DNA of 64,000 nt, from contig JADNRX010000205.1 in NCBI GenBank assembly GCA_015501595.1, positions 33,873-97,872 on the forward strand, in the 5' to 3' direction. Positions within the stretch are counted from its first letter, which is position 1. Each line of letters opens with the position of its first letter. The position numbers and the translations under genes were made by a program. Under the pieces are notes generated by a model. The model had not been told where the DNA came from and made no database searches. It saw nothing but the letters and a program-made list of their open reading frames with translations. Below are positions 10,369 to 20,253 of this stretch, piece by piece. Origin of the DNA: Hymenopellis radicata (Eukaryota; Basidiomycota; Agaricomycetes; Agaricales; Physalacriaceae).

Positions 10369-11060
10369 TGCATCTGCAGCGGTCCCAGTAATGAAGTCGA
10401 CCCCGATAAGCGCTGTCTCTGACTTTTCGGCGAGTCAGGCGTCTGCGGACGTGGGGAGTCGAAGAGACTGAGCTATATAAAGTAAACATATTAGCCTCCA
10501 TTTCAATGTCTGCTAAACAGTTACTTACCGCGGAACATGCCGCCCATACCCATCGCCCCGAGCCCGTTCATGCCCATCCCATTCATACCCATCCCGCCCA
10601 TCATCATCATTGGATTGAACTGGTTCCCCATCATGGCCATCGGGTTCATCATGTTTATCATCCCGGGATTCATACCCATCCTCCGGTTGAACATCATCGA
10701 CATCGGGTTCTGCCCCAGCAAAGGCATGTTCTGCAGCGTCGTCTGCCTAGCGGGACGTGTCTCCTGCTGTACTGCGCCCGCATTCGCTCGCGCCGCCTGT
10801 TCCCGCTGACTGCGGGGTTGCGCCAATTTCACTTCAATCTGGAGATGGTTTGTTAGCGGATGCGAGTACGAGTTAGTTCGTCGCCACATACCTGCTTGTC
10901 ATCCATCATTAGATGCTTTCCGACCAGTTGATCCGTGTTGGTGGCATCTTCAAAAGTGACAAATCCGAACCCTTTTGAACGTCCGGATTCGCGATCGAGC
11001 ATAACAGTCGCGTCGACGACTGGGTCCGATGAGCGTCCGATGTCTGCTCCCGACGCCCCG
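10369..11060 (-). pseudogene. RRM RNA-binding protein fragment, Hrp1/Nab4-like
   Basis: One exon (about 11050-10891) encodes the second half of an RRM: VVDATVMLDRESGRS, then the RNP1 motif KGFGFVTF and HLMMDDKQ. After a 52-nt intron (10839-10890) the frame continues IEVKLAQPRSQREQ, a Gln/Ala linker and a Met/Gly/Asn-rich tail (repeats of GMNPGM and MMMMGGMG type) to GGMFR at about 10530, where a splice donor GTAAGT follows. This layout matches fungal Hrp1/Nab4-type hnRNPs of the cleavage-factor class. The first RRM, the start of this RRM (including RNP2) and an ATG are absent, and the upstream sequence belongs to a different family. It is a truncated fragment, with a probable further exon cut by the hAT element. 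Confidence 0.6.
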
Positions 11061-11169
11061 TCACCTCTGAGGATGTCTCCCGCGCACGCCCGGAGAATGC
11101 ACCTCTTCTGACGTGTTTAGACTCAGAAAAGTGCTCGGCGCCGCTGACTGGCGACCTAGCGTTTGTCCC

Positions 11170-12020
11170 TGATACACGGCAGCAGAGGGTCAGATGAGAT
11201 GTTCTGGAGACGTCCGCCAACAGCGAAAGCACGTCCCGACGGAGTCAGAATCGCTTACATCCAGTCTCCGAGTCTAAAGTTTGTTCTGGGATTCGGTGGA
11301 TTGCGAAGATGGTAAAGTCGTGTCGGGACGCGTTAAGTTGTCGGGCGAATAACGCGAAAGTTGGGTGGGCAGAGGCGGAATCTGGAGCATCTGCGGCCGA
11401 TGGGCAGGCTGCTGCTGGCGCTGGGTCTTGTGCATGTCGAGCAGGTCGACGCGACGTAGCTTGTGAAACGGCTCAAGGTCATGCTCGAGCGCAGGCGGAA
11501 GACGGACGTGGGCAGCAAGCTCTGATAGAGAAAGGGCGGTTCAGGCCTATAACCACTCATCAGCGTCAGGTAACGAAGTAAAGAAAAAACGTCAAAGTGA
11601 AATTCGTCACACAGAGAACAAAGTAAGAATGGAGAGTGTATGCTCACCTCGTCGTGCGACTTGAACACTGCCCAGATTGTGCCGTCGTGTACTGTCCATA
11701 GGTTGAGCGGCGCTGGGAGCCGATACTGTATCCGTCTGCATTTAATATACTGTCGCGGCAACCGAGCAGAAGGCTACGTACATTTGGCGAGAAAATCACA
11801 TCCGCGAGAAAGCGCTCCGGCGGGTCGGGCAGTCCAAGGAACTGTGTTGCCAGTTAGAACTATAGCGGCGTCTGCAAATGAATCATTTACTTACGCGTAC
11901 GACTCTGGACCGAGTAACGAGAAACGCCTCGATGGACGGCGTCGCGGACAAGTGCGAGTCTGTGGATGAAAAGTCGCTGCCACCAACGCTGCCGCTCGAC
12001 GACGCGTGTGAGAGCTCGAC
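11170..12020 (-). pseudogene. remnant of RanBP2-zinc-finger-type conserved fungal protein
   Basis: Spliced minus-strand exons read coherently. They are 11895-12020 (SIEAFLVTRSRVVR), 11782-11841 (FLGLPDPPERFLADVIF), 11648-11725 (LNLWTVHDGTIWAVF) and about 11519-11280 (LEHDLEPFHKLRRVDLLD, then Gln/Pro-rich). Introns of about 53 nt with good borders separate the first three. A frame shift then leads to NPRTNFRLGDWM, the start of a RanBP2-type zinc finger (normally W-x-C-x2-4-C...C-x2-C). The cysteines are missing, and the next readable block is LTPSGRAFAVGGRLQNISS, after which the frame is lost. From memory these blocks belong to one agaric protein family, but order and spacing here are disturbed by an internal deletion. 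It is not a working gene. Confidence 0.5.
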
Positions 12021-12182
12021 TCACAATATCCATATCGGCAACCTCATTGGAGGGTTTACGCCAGCACGCGTTCAATCCAACGCCATCCAAGTCGTAAAGC
12101 GGCGATCCGGGTGAGAGAGGAAAGAGAGAGAGGAAGAAGAAGAGTGATGAGGACTGATCGAGTCGTCTCAATTTTGGCCCGT

Positions 12183-12222
12183 GTCGTCTCGATTTTGGCC
12201 CACGGGCCAAAATCGAGACGAC
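12183..12222. repeat. 40-bp palindrome with 19-bp perfect arms
   Basis: The arm GTCGTCTCGATTTTGGCCC is followed by AC and its exact inverse complement. A near-identical direct copy of the arm (one change) lies just upstream at 12162-12180, so three arms occur within about 60 bp. Confidence 0.9.
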
Positions 12223-12309
12223 TCTGATCTGCTGGACAAACAGCGCCAAATAAAGACGTGTTTACTCTCTCCTCCCACTCAACGCGTCTTCGTCGTCTGC
12301 GTGCTCGTC

Positions 12310-12343
12310 GTGGGAAGACTACGACAAGTCGTAGTCCTCCCAC
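12310..12343. repeat. 34-bp palindrome, 16-bp arms
   Basis: GTGGGAAGACTACGAC, AA, then GTCGTAGTCCTCCCAC. The arms pair except at one position. Confidence 0.85.
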
Positions 12344-13819
12344 GCCTCTTTCTTTCGTCCTCCAAGATGGCTGGCCCGCTGGAGTGCTGGCTGTGGACCG
12401 CGCGCCCGCCCATCGAACGCAACCATGGACGCGGCAACAGCTGGAAAAACGTATTGACTGCGAAGCTTTGGCTTGACCCCAATGGTTTTGACAGCCAGGG
12501 CGATATGTCACTGCACCAGCTGCCTGCCACGACGCACATTTCCAGCCGCGCTGTCACCGCTGACGCCGTTCGCTGCCACCAGCACTTCGAGCCATCACCC
12601 GCGGATCTGGCCAGCTTTGGCGCACGGGAGTCGTCGCCGCCACATCCACATCTAACCTTGTCACTGTCGCCATCGCCATCGTCGTGCTTGCTCTCCTCAT
12701 CATCGCCACGTTGCCTATCACGCCCCACATTTCCGTCCTACGTCCATGGCTCCAACGCGTCTGCCGTACATCGTTCAGGATCATACTGCTTGCTCGACAT
12801 GCCTGTTCCGCGCCATGCGTGGCTTCTTTCGTCAGTGTTAGTCTTCGTGAGTCTTTTTGAGTCTTCGCATTAACATTGTACTGACTGCCACAGTCTCCAT
12901 GTCAAACACGATCTCCTCTGTTGCCTGGCTGTTGCTCATCACCCTCATCCACTACCAACTTCGCTATGGCAGTGAAGGATGACACAACACTGACGTTCTC
13001 ATCGACGCGACTGGAACTTCCTGGTATGTTCGACCTTCTTTCCGTTCTTATCTTACCCTTACTAACCCATCCCTTAGACTCATCCCACTACAACTACACG
13101 GCCCATGCGACTATGACGACTATACACCACGTCTCCTGCAACTGCGACTATACCGACCGATGTGTGCCATCCACCAACTTGAGGCTCTTGGACCTCCCCC
13201 GCACAACCCAGGATGTCCAAAAATGGGAACGAGAAGAATTCCCTGGCTATCAAACGCACTCCCGCCCATCGACTATGAGGCACTCCGAGCCACAACTATC
13301 ATCTATCAACCTGCTCACTCCATCCTGTGCTGGTGGACCTGATGAGGGCGACGTCGCTCATTTCTCACACGCCGTCATCATTGTTATTTTTCCTTGTTCG
13401 TCGGCGTCGATCTTCTCCTTCATTTTTTCCTGTACTGTATTTCCTCCTGATTTCTGTCTATGCTATCGGTGAGCTTTATTATTCGCAGGATATTCCGCTC
13501 TCATTCCGAACCAGACGAGCATTGGGTACTGGTTTCATATATTCCTTTAACGATGCGAGTACGGTCGCGAAGGCGACGCATACGAAACATCGGCCTCATG
13601 AATCGGAAACTTTGGGATCCCTCTTCGCAAGTCTGGATTGCGCGTCATGCGACCTACCGAGGCAAGGCTCGCCACCACTACGACTACACGCGACTTCTGC
13701 CACTACGACAATACTTGTCGTACGTTGTCCACCGTTTTCCTCTATGTTTTCTTACTAAACATTGTTGACAGCTTCCTCGGATGGTCCGATTATCCCGCAA
13801 GGTGAAGCACAGCCACAGG

Positions 13820-13870
13820 CAAGGCTTCAAACTTCACATCCGCGTGACCACTGTGAAGTTTGAAGCCTTG
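13820..13870. repeat. inverted repeat, 19-bp perfect arms with 13-nt loop
   Basis: CAAGGCTTCAAACTTCACA, a 13-base loop, then its exact inverse complement. It is followed at once by a CCCTAACCCTA telomere-like tract. Confidence 0.88.
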
Positions 13871-14405
13871 AGAACCCTAACCCTAGCTAACTTTCCTTGC
13901 AGGCGTGTCCGAGCTACAAGATACTCAATAACGCTGTCCGACCTACATACCCAACAATGCTGTCCATCGAGAAGGGCAGCCACTCGCCTCTTGCACTCCG
14001 GAAGACATTCTTGTCATCGTTTGCGACGTTCTCGTCATTGCCATGAGTACGACGGCTACACGCCACACATCTCGTGGCAAATATGATGCAGCGTATACCA
14101 TGGAGGCGAATTTACCTTGTCGTTTCTTCTGGTCTTTACGATTACTTTTGCATGTACAGTGTTACCTCTTTTCCAACAGCTTTTTTGTTAGGTCCGTTGG
14201 GCTACTTAATGTTCGTACAATTAGTCTCTACTTCGTGTCGATACTGATATTAATATCTCAACAGTATTACATTGTAATCCGAGTTTGTTATTTTGACACG
14301 CCGCCCACCCTGTAAGCAATAAGTGAGAAACGTGGCCAAAAATTTCGACTACGAGGTCCCCGTCTGCCAGCCCCTGTCTCCCGATCGCCTCTGTTTCATA
14401 CCACT

Positions 14406-17400
14406 ATGTCGATTTTTGAGCCTGCTGTGGTAAAGCACCTTTGGAAGGCCTCTCTTCCAGCAAAGGATGCGAAAACTCTCGACGCCGAATGGAAGAAGAA
14501 CGTAAGTGTTATTTTGGACCTGCGCGAACATCGTCTCAAATATTGGACTAGGTTGAAACTCGCGTGGCGACATGGAAGAAGAAGGACAGCGACAACCTTG
14601 CGTCCGACGCACAGCTCCTCTTCGAAGCCGAGTGTGTCGAATATGTCACTCGCATTTACAATGCCACGACAGCGCACGGAAATGCGAAGGGTTCAAAGGC
14701 CATCCCTCCCAAACTCCCACTTTCTGTTCCGATTCTGGGTCCTCGCTTCCGAGCTCCAACCTATCTCGAACAGTATAAACGTAACGGCAATGCCAAGGTT
14801 GTACCGGACGTTCTGGATCTCGTGCCTCTCACTATTCTTCATCCTTTTTACCTGGTCAATGCCGGAGTCGACAACTGCCCACAATGTGGTTCTACGGAGA
14901 CAAGCTGGAGGGATGGTGGCTGGACCGGCGCTGGTCCGCGTGACGTTCATGGCGCACGAGTAGAAGAACGAGCAGTTGGCTATCAGCTCCGCTGCCGGAA
15001 CTGCAAGCAGAATGGTTCTGCACATTACTGCTTTGCCTTGACAAACATGACCTTCTGGCAGAATTGGGAGCCTTGGAAGATTCCTCGTAAGATTCCCTTT
15101 CCCTCTCTAATTGATGTGCACTGACTTGACATATAGGTGGTGTCCCAATCTTTTTAAGCCGTTCTGCTGTTTCGCGCGAACTTTTCGACATTATTGCGGA
15201 ACTACGCCTTTCCTCGACTGCAGCCGGCTTAGCCGAGAACATTAAGTGTACGTCAAACCTTCTGTATCTTCGGTAGATGTTGATATCCTTTTCTACAGAG
15301 CTCCACCTGCTTGAAATAAAGCAGTGTACATATGAGTACTTGCAGCACCTTAAGGCTGCCAAACCAGCACTTTTCTCCAAGCCAGTCCTTGAGATGCGGA
15401 AGGACGCTGTGGTCTCTATTTCAGCGGATCTTATCACCGACCTTTATGAACTCTTCTCTGCGAAAGCACGACAAGCAGAGTCTTGCAAATATCTGCGTAC
15501 TCTCTCAGGTAGGTTTGATCTCACTCAACTTCGAAGATTTCCTGATGCCCGTTTACAGCAATCTCGCTGTCTACTGACGCGACGTTCAAGGCCCCAGCCA
15601 AGGCGAAGATTGTGCAGAAGGACGGGACCGCGAACGCAACCCCTCAAAGGTGGCATTGTCTCGTTTTTGAACGAAAAGAACGAGATTGTTGATTGGGTAT
15701 GTGTTTTTTGATGTTCTTCGTTCGTTCATAATTAAATTCATTCCGTAGCGAATCTGCATGACACAGGCAAACACCGAACTACAAGAAATGCTCGCGGGAC
15801 TCAAACGGAGATGCGACTTGCTCCGTGTCGCGTATCCCGAAATGTTAATCGCTGATAACTGCTGTCATGTTCGCGGCAGCGTCATCAAGGTCATTCCGTC
15901 AATCAAGGTCGCCCAGGATATTTGGCATTTGCTTATGAGGTACGTCGGGTTCATGTTGATGTGATCTATTCCTCACGTTCCTGTTTAGGATGCTTCTTGT
16001 AATTCTGAATGGGAGTCGGAACCCTCATCGTCGAAATGTTGCTGAGGATATTGTGAACGCGTTACTGAAGAAACGTTCTCAACAAGGGAGCGGCGCTGAG
16101 TACTGGTCACGTGAAGAACAAGTTCGACGCTTCAAGGACGTTTATGAGAAGTACGCCCAGCTTGGTGAAGTCTGGACGGCTGCTGCAGACAAAGTATTTA
16201 ATGTTCTCCTTTTGTGTTCTAAATAGTGTATAATATGATTATCTAGGTTTACAGTGATCAACTGGCGCATGTACAGAAAGGCTGCCTTTCTCGTACGCGA
16301 AACGATGTGCTTTCTGATGGAAGTCGGATCGAGGGCTCTCATAAAGGGTGGAACTCCATCCAGCGATCCTTCTCGAGCGGGATCGAGAACTTTCTCGCAT
16401 TATCGCACGACTTCGTGCTTCGTCGGAATATCCGTGTCATTCAGAAACACGGAGACGGCTCTCGCTTTGGACTCTCAACGAACGGTTGCCATCATGTTGG
16501 CCTCGTTGATGCAATAAACCGTCTTTTCAATGAATTGGCGCGCACACATGTCGGACCTGGGAATACGGAACTGGCGCTGCTACCGACCCTTGCAGACATT
16601 GCCAGCAAGGAGTTCTTTGGACTAGCGCCGTCAGAGTTGTCCTTGGATACACTGATTCCTTTTGATGATATCAAGGAGGAAGAGCCATTCGATCAGCTCG
16701 AGTCTCTTCTTGGGGAGGACCTTCCAGATGTTGGAACCATAGCTCATCAGCTGGAGATTGATCCAGTTCTCTTATCGCAGCCTCGGACAGCGACAGTTAC
16801 TTCAGTGGCCCAGTTACCGAGTATGCCGGCCCCTACTCCCACCGCTCCAGTGCCTACTCCCGCTCTGATCTCATCTGTTCAAGCATCAGCATCAGTCGAC
16901 GGGTCGAGCAGTATTGTTCCTCAGAAGCGCGGCGCTGCTGACCTTGACGGCCATGATGAAAACTCATCGATAAGCCCATCGTTGATGCTGATGGACATAA
17001 CAGAGTCGATAGCTATCCGAAATGCGAAACGGATACGTTTAGGACAAACCGCCAGGTGAACCGTCGCCTTCCCCAAGTACAACGGCCTCCGCACCTGCAC
17101 CTGGATCAAGTACCGCAGTTCCACCTATCCCGAGTGCTGGTCCCATTCATCCTTTCTTCTCGAAGTCGGGAGATGCAAACGGGAATGTAGCTCCGAACCA
17201 CAGTCATCTATCATCTTTGCGACTACCACTTCCAAGTCCACCATCTGCTCCCGAACTTAAAACGCAGCTGACACGGTCTCAGCTGCTTCTGCTTCGCTAT
17301 ACGAACATCGACGCCCGCTGTCTGAATATCACCTCCAACGTGCAGTTCTATCTATTTATGGATCTACGCGCCAAACATCAGTGGTCGACATTCACGATGA

Positions 17401-18347
17401 GTCCTCGGAAGTGGACCGCGGCAACAAGTACATATAATGACGCACTTGTTGCACTACTTTCAGCGAAGCCAAAATCAGAAGAATACATCGCCAAGGTCCC
17501 GAAGGCACTAATGGAGAAGCTGAGCGAGGTCGAAGGTAAAATCCTTCAACGTCTGTCTACAAACAAGTTTACATGTAAGTCCTTCTCTTTTACAGAGCAA
17601 TTTCACTGTACTCATCAGTTCTCAGCGGCGAAGAACACAGAAACGTTTTGGAGGAAACATTGCTTTGCAGTTCCTCTGATGAAGCTTGATACGGGCGCGA
17701 AGGACGAGGATCCCGTTGCATCTGAGTCTCTAGAGGGGAATAGTACAGTTGTGAGCGCAAAACAGTCCACTACCTCGACTGTCTCTGCGAACACGAATGA
17801 GAACGCGCTGAAGGCAAAGACTCTGGTACGCAAAGTTATTTTGTTGACATATCTCCTTCTGACATGATTATATACTTAGCGCAAGGCGCCTGTCTGTCAG
17901 CGATGCATGCAGCTACTCAATCCAGGCGGAAAGCGATCACCCCTCAATCACAAACGAGACTATTGCTCGGACGGCGTATGTCGCAAGTCAAAAGTGGATG
18001 ACATGCTACCGCCTTGGCCACAACCAGCAGGAGTTTATATCAACGGGTCAACATTCGATGCCATGGCTTTCTTGGCTGCAATACGAACTCTATACACCAA
18101 GACTCTCAATGACAACCTTCGGCGGGAGGATTACGAGCTTGAAGACGATGCACTCGGGAGTTCGTTAGCATCGCGACTTACCACGGATGTTCAACCAAAC
18201 CAATCACTTTTCCAAATGTACAGAGACTTTTCTCTTGCGGACAACACAGCAGAGGATCTTGTCGTGATAGTAGAAGGTACTCGCTACCTTCGCGTTGATT
18301 GTTTGGATGACTGTTCAGGCGCTACAATACTGACACATCCCTTGTAA
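14406..18347 (+). pseudogene. DDE-type transposase-like gene, agaric family, damaged
   Basis: Multi-exon gene with introns of about 45-55 nt. Exon 1 starts at ATG 14406. A zinc-binding region follows (CPQCGSTETSW ... GYQLRCRNCKQ), then a conserved ILTHPFYL-like core. A plausible DDE triad is visible: Asp in SLSTDATFKAP (about 15570), Asp in MLIADNCCHVRG (about 15850) and Glu in GSRIEGSHKGW (about 16330). Next come NIRVIQKHGDG, a Pro/Ser linker, and a C-terminal CQRCMQLL ... YCSDGVC cysteine module ending at 18347. The damage is a TAG formed across the junction of exons 3 and 4 (AAGT at 15247 joined to AG), a one-base frame break at about 15645, and either a frame break or an extra 55-nt intron at about 17053. 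It resembles large uncharacterised agaric proteins of transposon origin. The family name is not certain. Confidence 0.7.
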
Positions 18348-18382
18348 TGAATATAGTATTCCAGATGTATATAAAAGCTAGC

Positions 18383-19048
18383 CTACATTTCTAATAAGCA
18401 TGGATTATTCGAGTCGTAACCTTTTGCCCACTTCAATACGTACCGCGCAGCAGAACGATGAAGTCTAGGTGCGCGAATAGTGTCACCGTCTATGTCTCGC
18501 ATTGCCGCAGTAAGAATACTAACATGATACCCTCCCATCTCGAGGATATCAAGAGTGCCGTGTACATTGGAGCCAGACCAGTGATTGGCGAACGGGACCA
18601 ATGAACAGCGCATCGCGATGTTGGGAGCGAACGTCCATGCACCGGGTGCGTGACAATGCAATCTAGAACCTGCAGCTTCCGACTCGGTAAGGTTACTGCG
18701 TCGAGCAACTGTGGAGAAGCTGGCAGTACAGTCGCGGCCATGACAGGCGTATATCTTCTCGACACACACCGGTTCATATGGTTCATACAGTGCACCCATT
18801 TTTTCGGCCGCAGTGGATATTTCGAGCGTGTCGCAGTCGTTCGGTGTGAGTAAGGATGCGACACAAAATGAGTCGAGGAGATGGCCGCAATCAAGAACCC
18901 AGACGGTTCCGAATGTTGTAGCCTTCTTGAATCCACGCGATAAGGTGACGGTGTTGAACGTTAAAGGCCGACTGCACCAACTGCAAGTCAACGACACGCT
19001 AGGTGCCTGGTTGGTGGTGATGAAAGGTTCCAAATGAGATGGCGGCAT
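18383..19048 (-). CDS. RING-like cysteine-rich protein, convergent with transposase
   Basis: Single-exon frame of 221 residues from ATG 19048. The cysteine/histidine pattern is CSWC ... VLDCGHLLDSFC ... CHGRDC ... LHCH, which resembles a RING or treble-clef zinc site (C-x2-C, C-x-H-x4-C-like, C-x4-C). The sequence between and after the sites has ordinary coding composition. It ends 35 bp from the stop of the transposase gene, tail to tail, which suggests a shared 3' region and a possible second gene of the same mobile unit. Function is unknown. A ubiquitin-ligase role would be only a guess from the fold. Confidence 0.55.
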   Translation of the reverse strand: MPPSHLEPFITTNQAPSVSLTCSWCSRPLTFNTVTLSRGFKKATTFGTVWVLDCGHLLDSFCVASLLTPNDCDTLEISTAAEKMGALYEPYEPVCVEKIYACHGRDCTASFSTVARRSNLTESEAAGSRLHCHAPGAWTFAPNIAMRCSLVPFANHWSGSNVHGTLDILEMGGYHVSILTAAMRDIDGDTIRAPRLHRSAARYVLKWAKGYDSNNPCLLEM

Positions 19049-19659
19049 TGGCTCCAGTTCGGGAAAGAGACACGAGTCCCTGGGAGTCAGTTAGCATATA
19101 TCAGCGTCAGGATAGGCAAGTATACACACCTATTTGTTGACTGGATGACTCTTCTGTTGCCTCTCCACTCCCATGACTCTTTCTGAAAGACAGCTTCATC
19201 CATGGTACACGTTCGGGTTCAAGACGAGCGGTCTGATCACAAATATTGGCGGCCTCATAGAGTGTTTTTCGCACATCCCAAGTCTCAGACAGATTGACGA
19301 GCGTGAAATTCTTCTATTGCGGAAGGCGCATGGGTAAGCGTAGGTAGCTAACCTCGGACATGATGGCAAAAAGCCATCAGCAAGTTCCATCAATTTACCC
19401 GGATTGACATCTCCCTCCGCACAATTTTGCTTCCGCCCGGAGAACCCCCTCGCCTCAAGAACGTCGTGAGAGGCCATCTGACCCCCCTCCAAATCACCAA
19501 TTTCGCGGTCTGGGTCTCCCCAGCACTTGGTTCAGGCATTTCCCCTCACTGGGTCAGCCCGGACAGTGCGTCGGGAGGGGCTGTACCAATTTCAGTTATC
19601 GGGATCCCGCCGAAGCCCTGTCTCCCCGATTTCAGTCATTTTACACATTTCAGTCAATG
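19049..19659. other. intergenic, no gene seen
   Basis: Upstream region of the RING-like gene. Near 19585-19660 the word ATTTCAGT is repeated three times. No ORF with family likeness. Any terminal repeat of the transposase element could not be located. Confidence 0.4.
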
Positions 19660-19696
19660 TGCATAATAACTAATAGTACGTATTGTGTATATACTC

Positions 19697-19842
19697 CTAA
19701 ATTACCGATCGTTTCCACGGACCCCTTTTTATTTCACCTTATATACCTGTTCAATGCGATTCTGAGCCCTTGCGCGTTTGCAACGGGTTCCCTGCCATTT
19801 CTGCTTGTCCCAGTTTTCGTGTTTCCAGGCTCTAAACCAACA
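19697..19842 (+). repeat. 5' LTR (3' 146 bp only) of gag-only retroelement
   Basis: Base-for-base identical by eye to 21213-21358, ending in CTAAACCAACA and containing a TATATA promoter-like stretch. The 37 bases that precede this block in the 3' LTR are not present here: the sequence upstream of 19697 is unrelated, so the left LTR is truncated or recombined. Confidence 0.8.
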
Positions 19843-20009
19843 CAAACGCGCGGCACAACCCAGCCACACTCTCGTCACTCGGAGGCTTGCTAACTGTTCG
19901 GAGCGCCGTTTCACCCCTATCCCCAACGACGACCACGAAGACAGACTAGGCTAACTGTTCGCTAGTGCTGTTCCCACCCACTCCCCACGACGTGCTACTG
20001 TAGACTTTT

Positions 20010-20221
20010 AATCAATTCGTCAGTCACAGGTCACAGGCGACCTGGATTTGACGAAATGTCACACTTGTCACTCAAAATTTCGCGAAAACTGGCCCGGTGG
20101 GGCCCCGCCGTCCTCCCGCCGCCGCTCCGCCGCGGCGGCTATTACCGCATATAGTAATCTGACGAATTCAAATTTTCGTCAGGCCAGTCACACGTCACAT
20201 GGCCTGACGAATTGAATTAAA
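20010..20221. repeat. candidate small MITE inside the retroelement leader
   Basis: CAATTCGTCAG at 20013-20023 is repeated in inverse as CTGACGAATTG at 20204-20214, with further inner copies of GACGAA/TTCGTC and TCACAGGTCAC/GTCACACGTCAC. The centre is GC-rich and palindromic (CCGCCGCGGCGG). A target duplication was not secured. Confidence 0.4.
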
Positions 20222-20253
20222 GTATACAGTACAAATGTTCTTAAACATCCATC

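Larger units (their letters stand above)
12021..14405. other. palindrome-rich non-coding stretch
   Basis: No supported gene in about 2.4 kb, although long frames exist (for example 12181-12873). It contains three long inverted repeats listed separately, many CGACTA/TAGTCG words, and an interstitial CCCTAACCCTA at 13875-13885. It may be the remains of one or more non-autonomous transposons. Confidence 0.5.

Noticed and set aside
10506..10889. Plus-strand His/Pro-rich and Ile/Pro-rich ORFs
   Set aside because: They are antisense shadows of the Met/Gly-rich tail of the RRM exon, whose codon bias makes the opposite strand look open.
12181..12873. 230-residue plus-strand ORF
   Set aside because: It begins in a palindrome, is low-complexity (Ser/Pro/Leu), has no family likeness and crosses a second palindrome.
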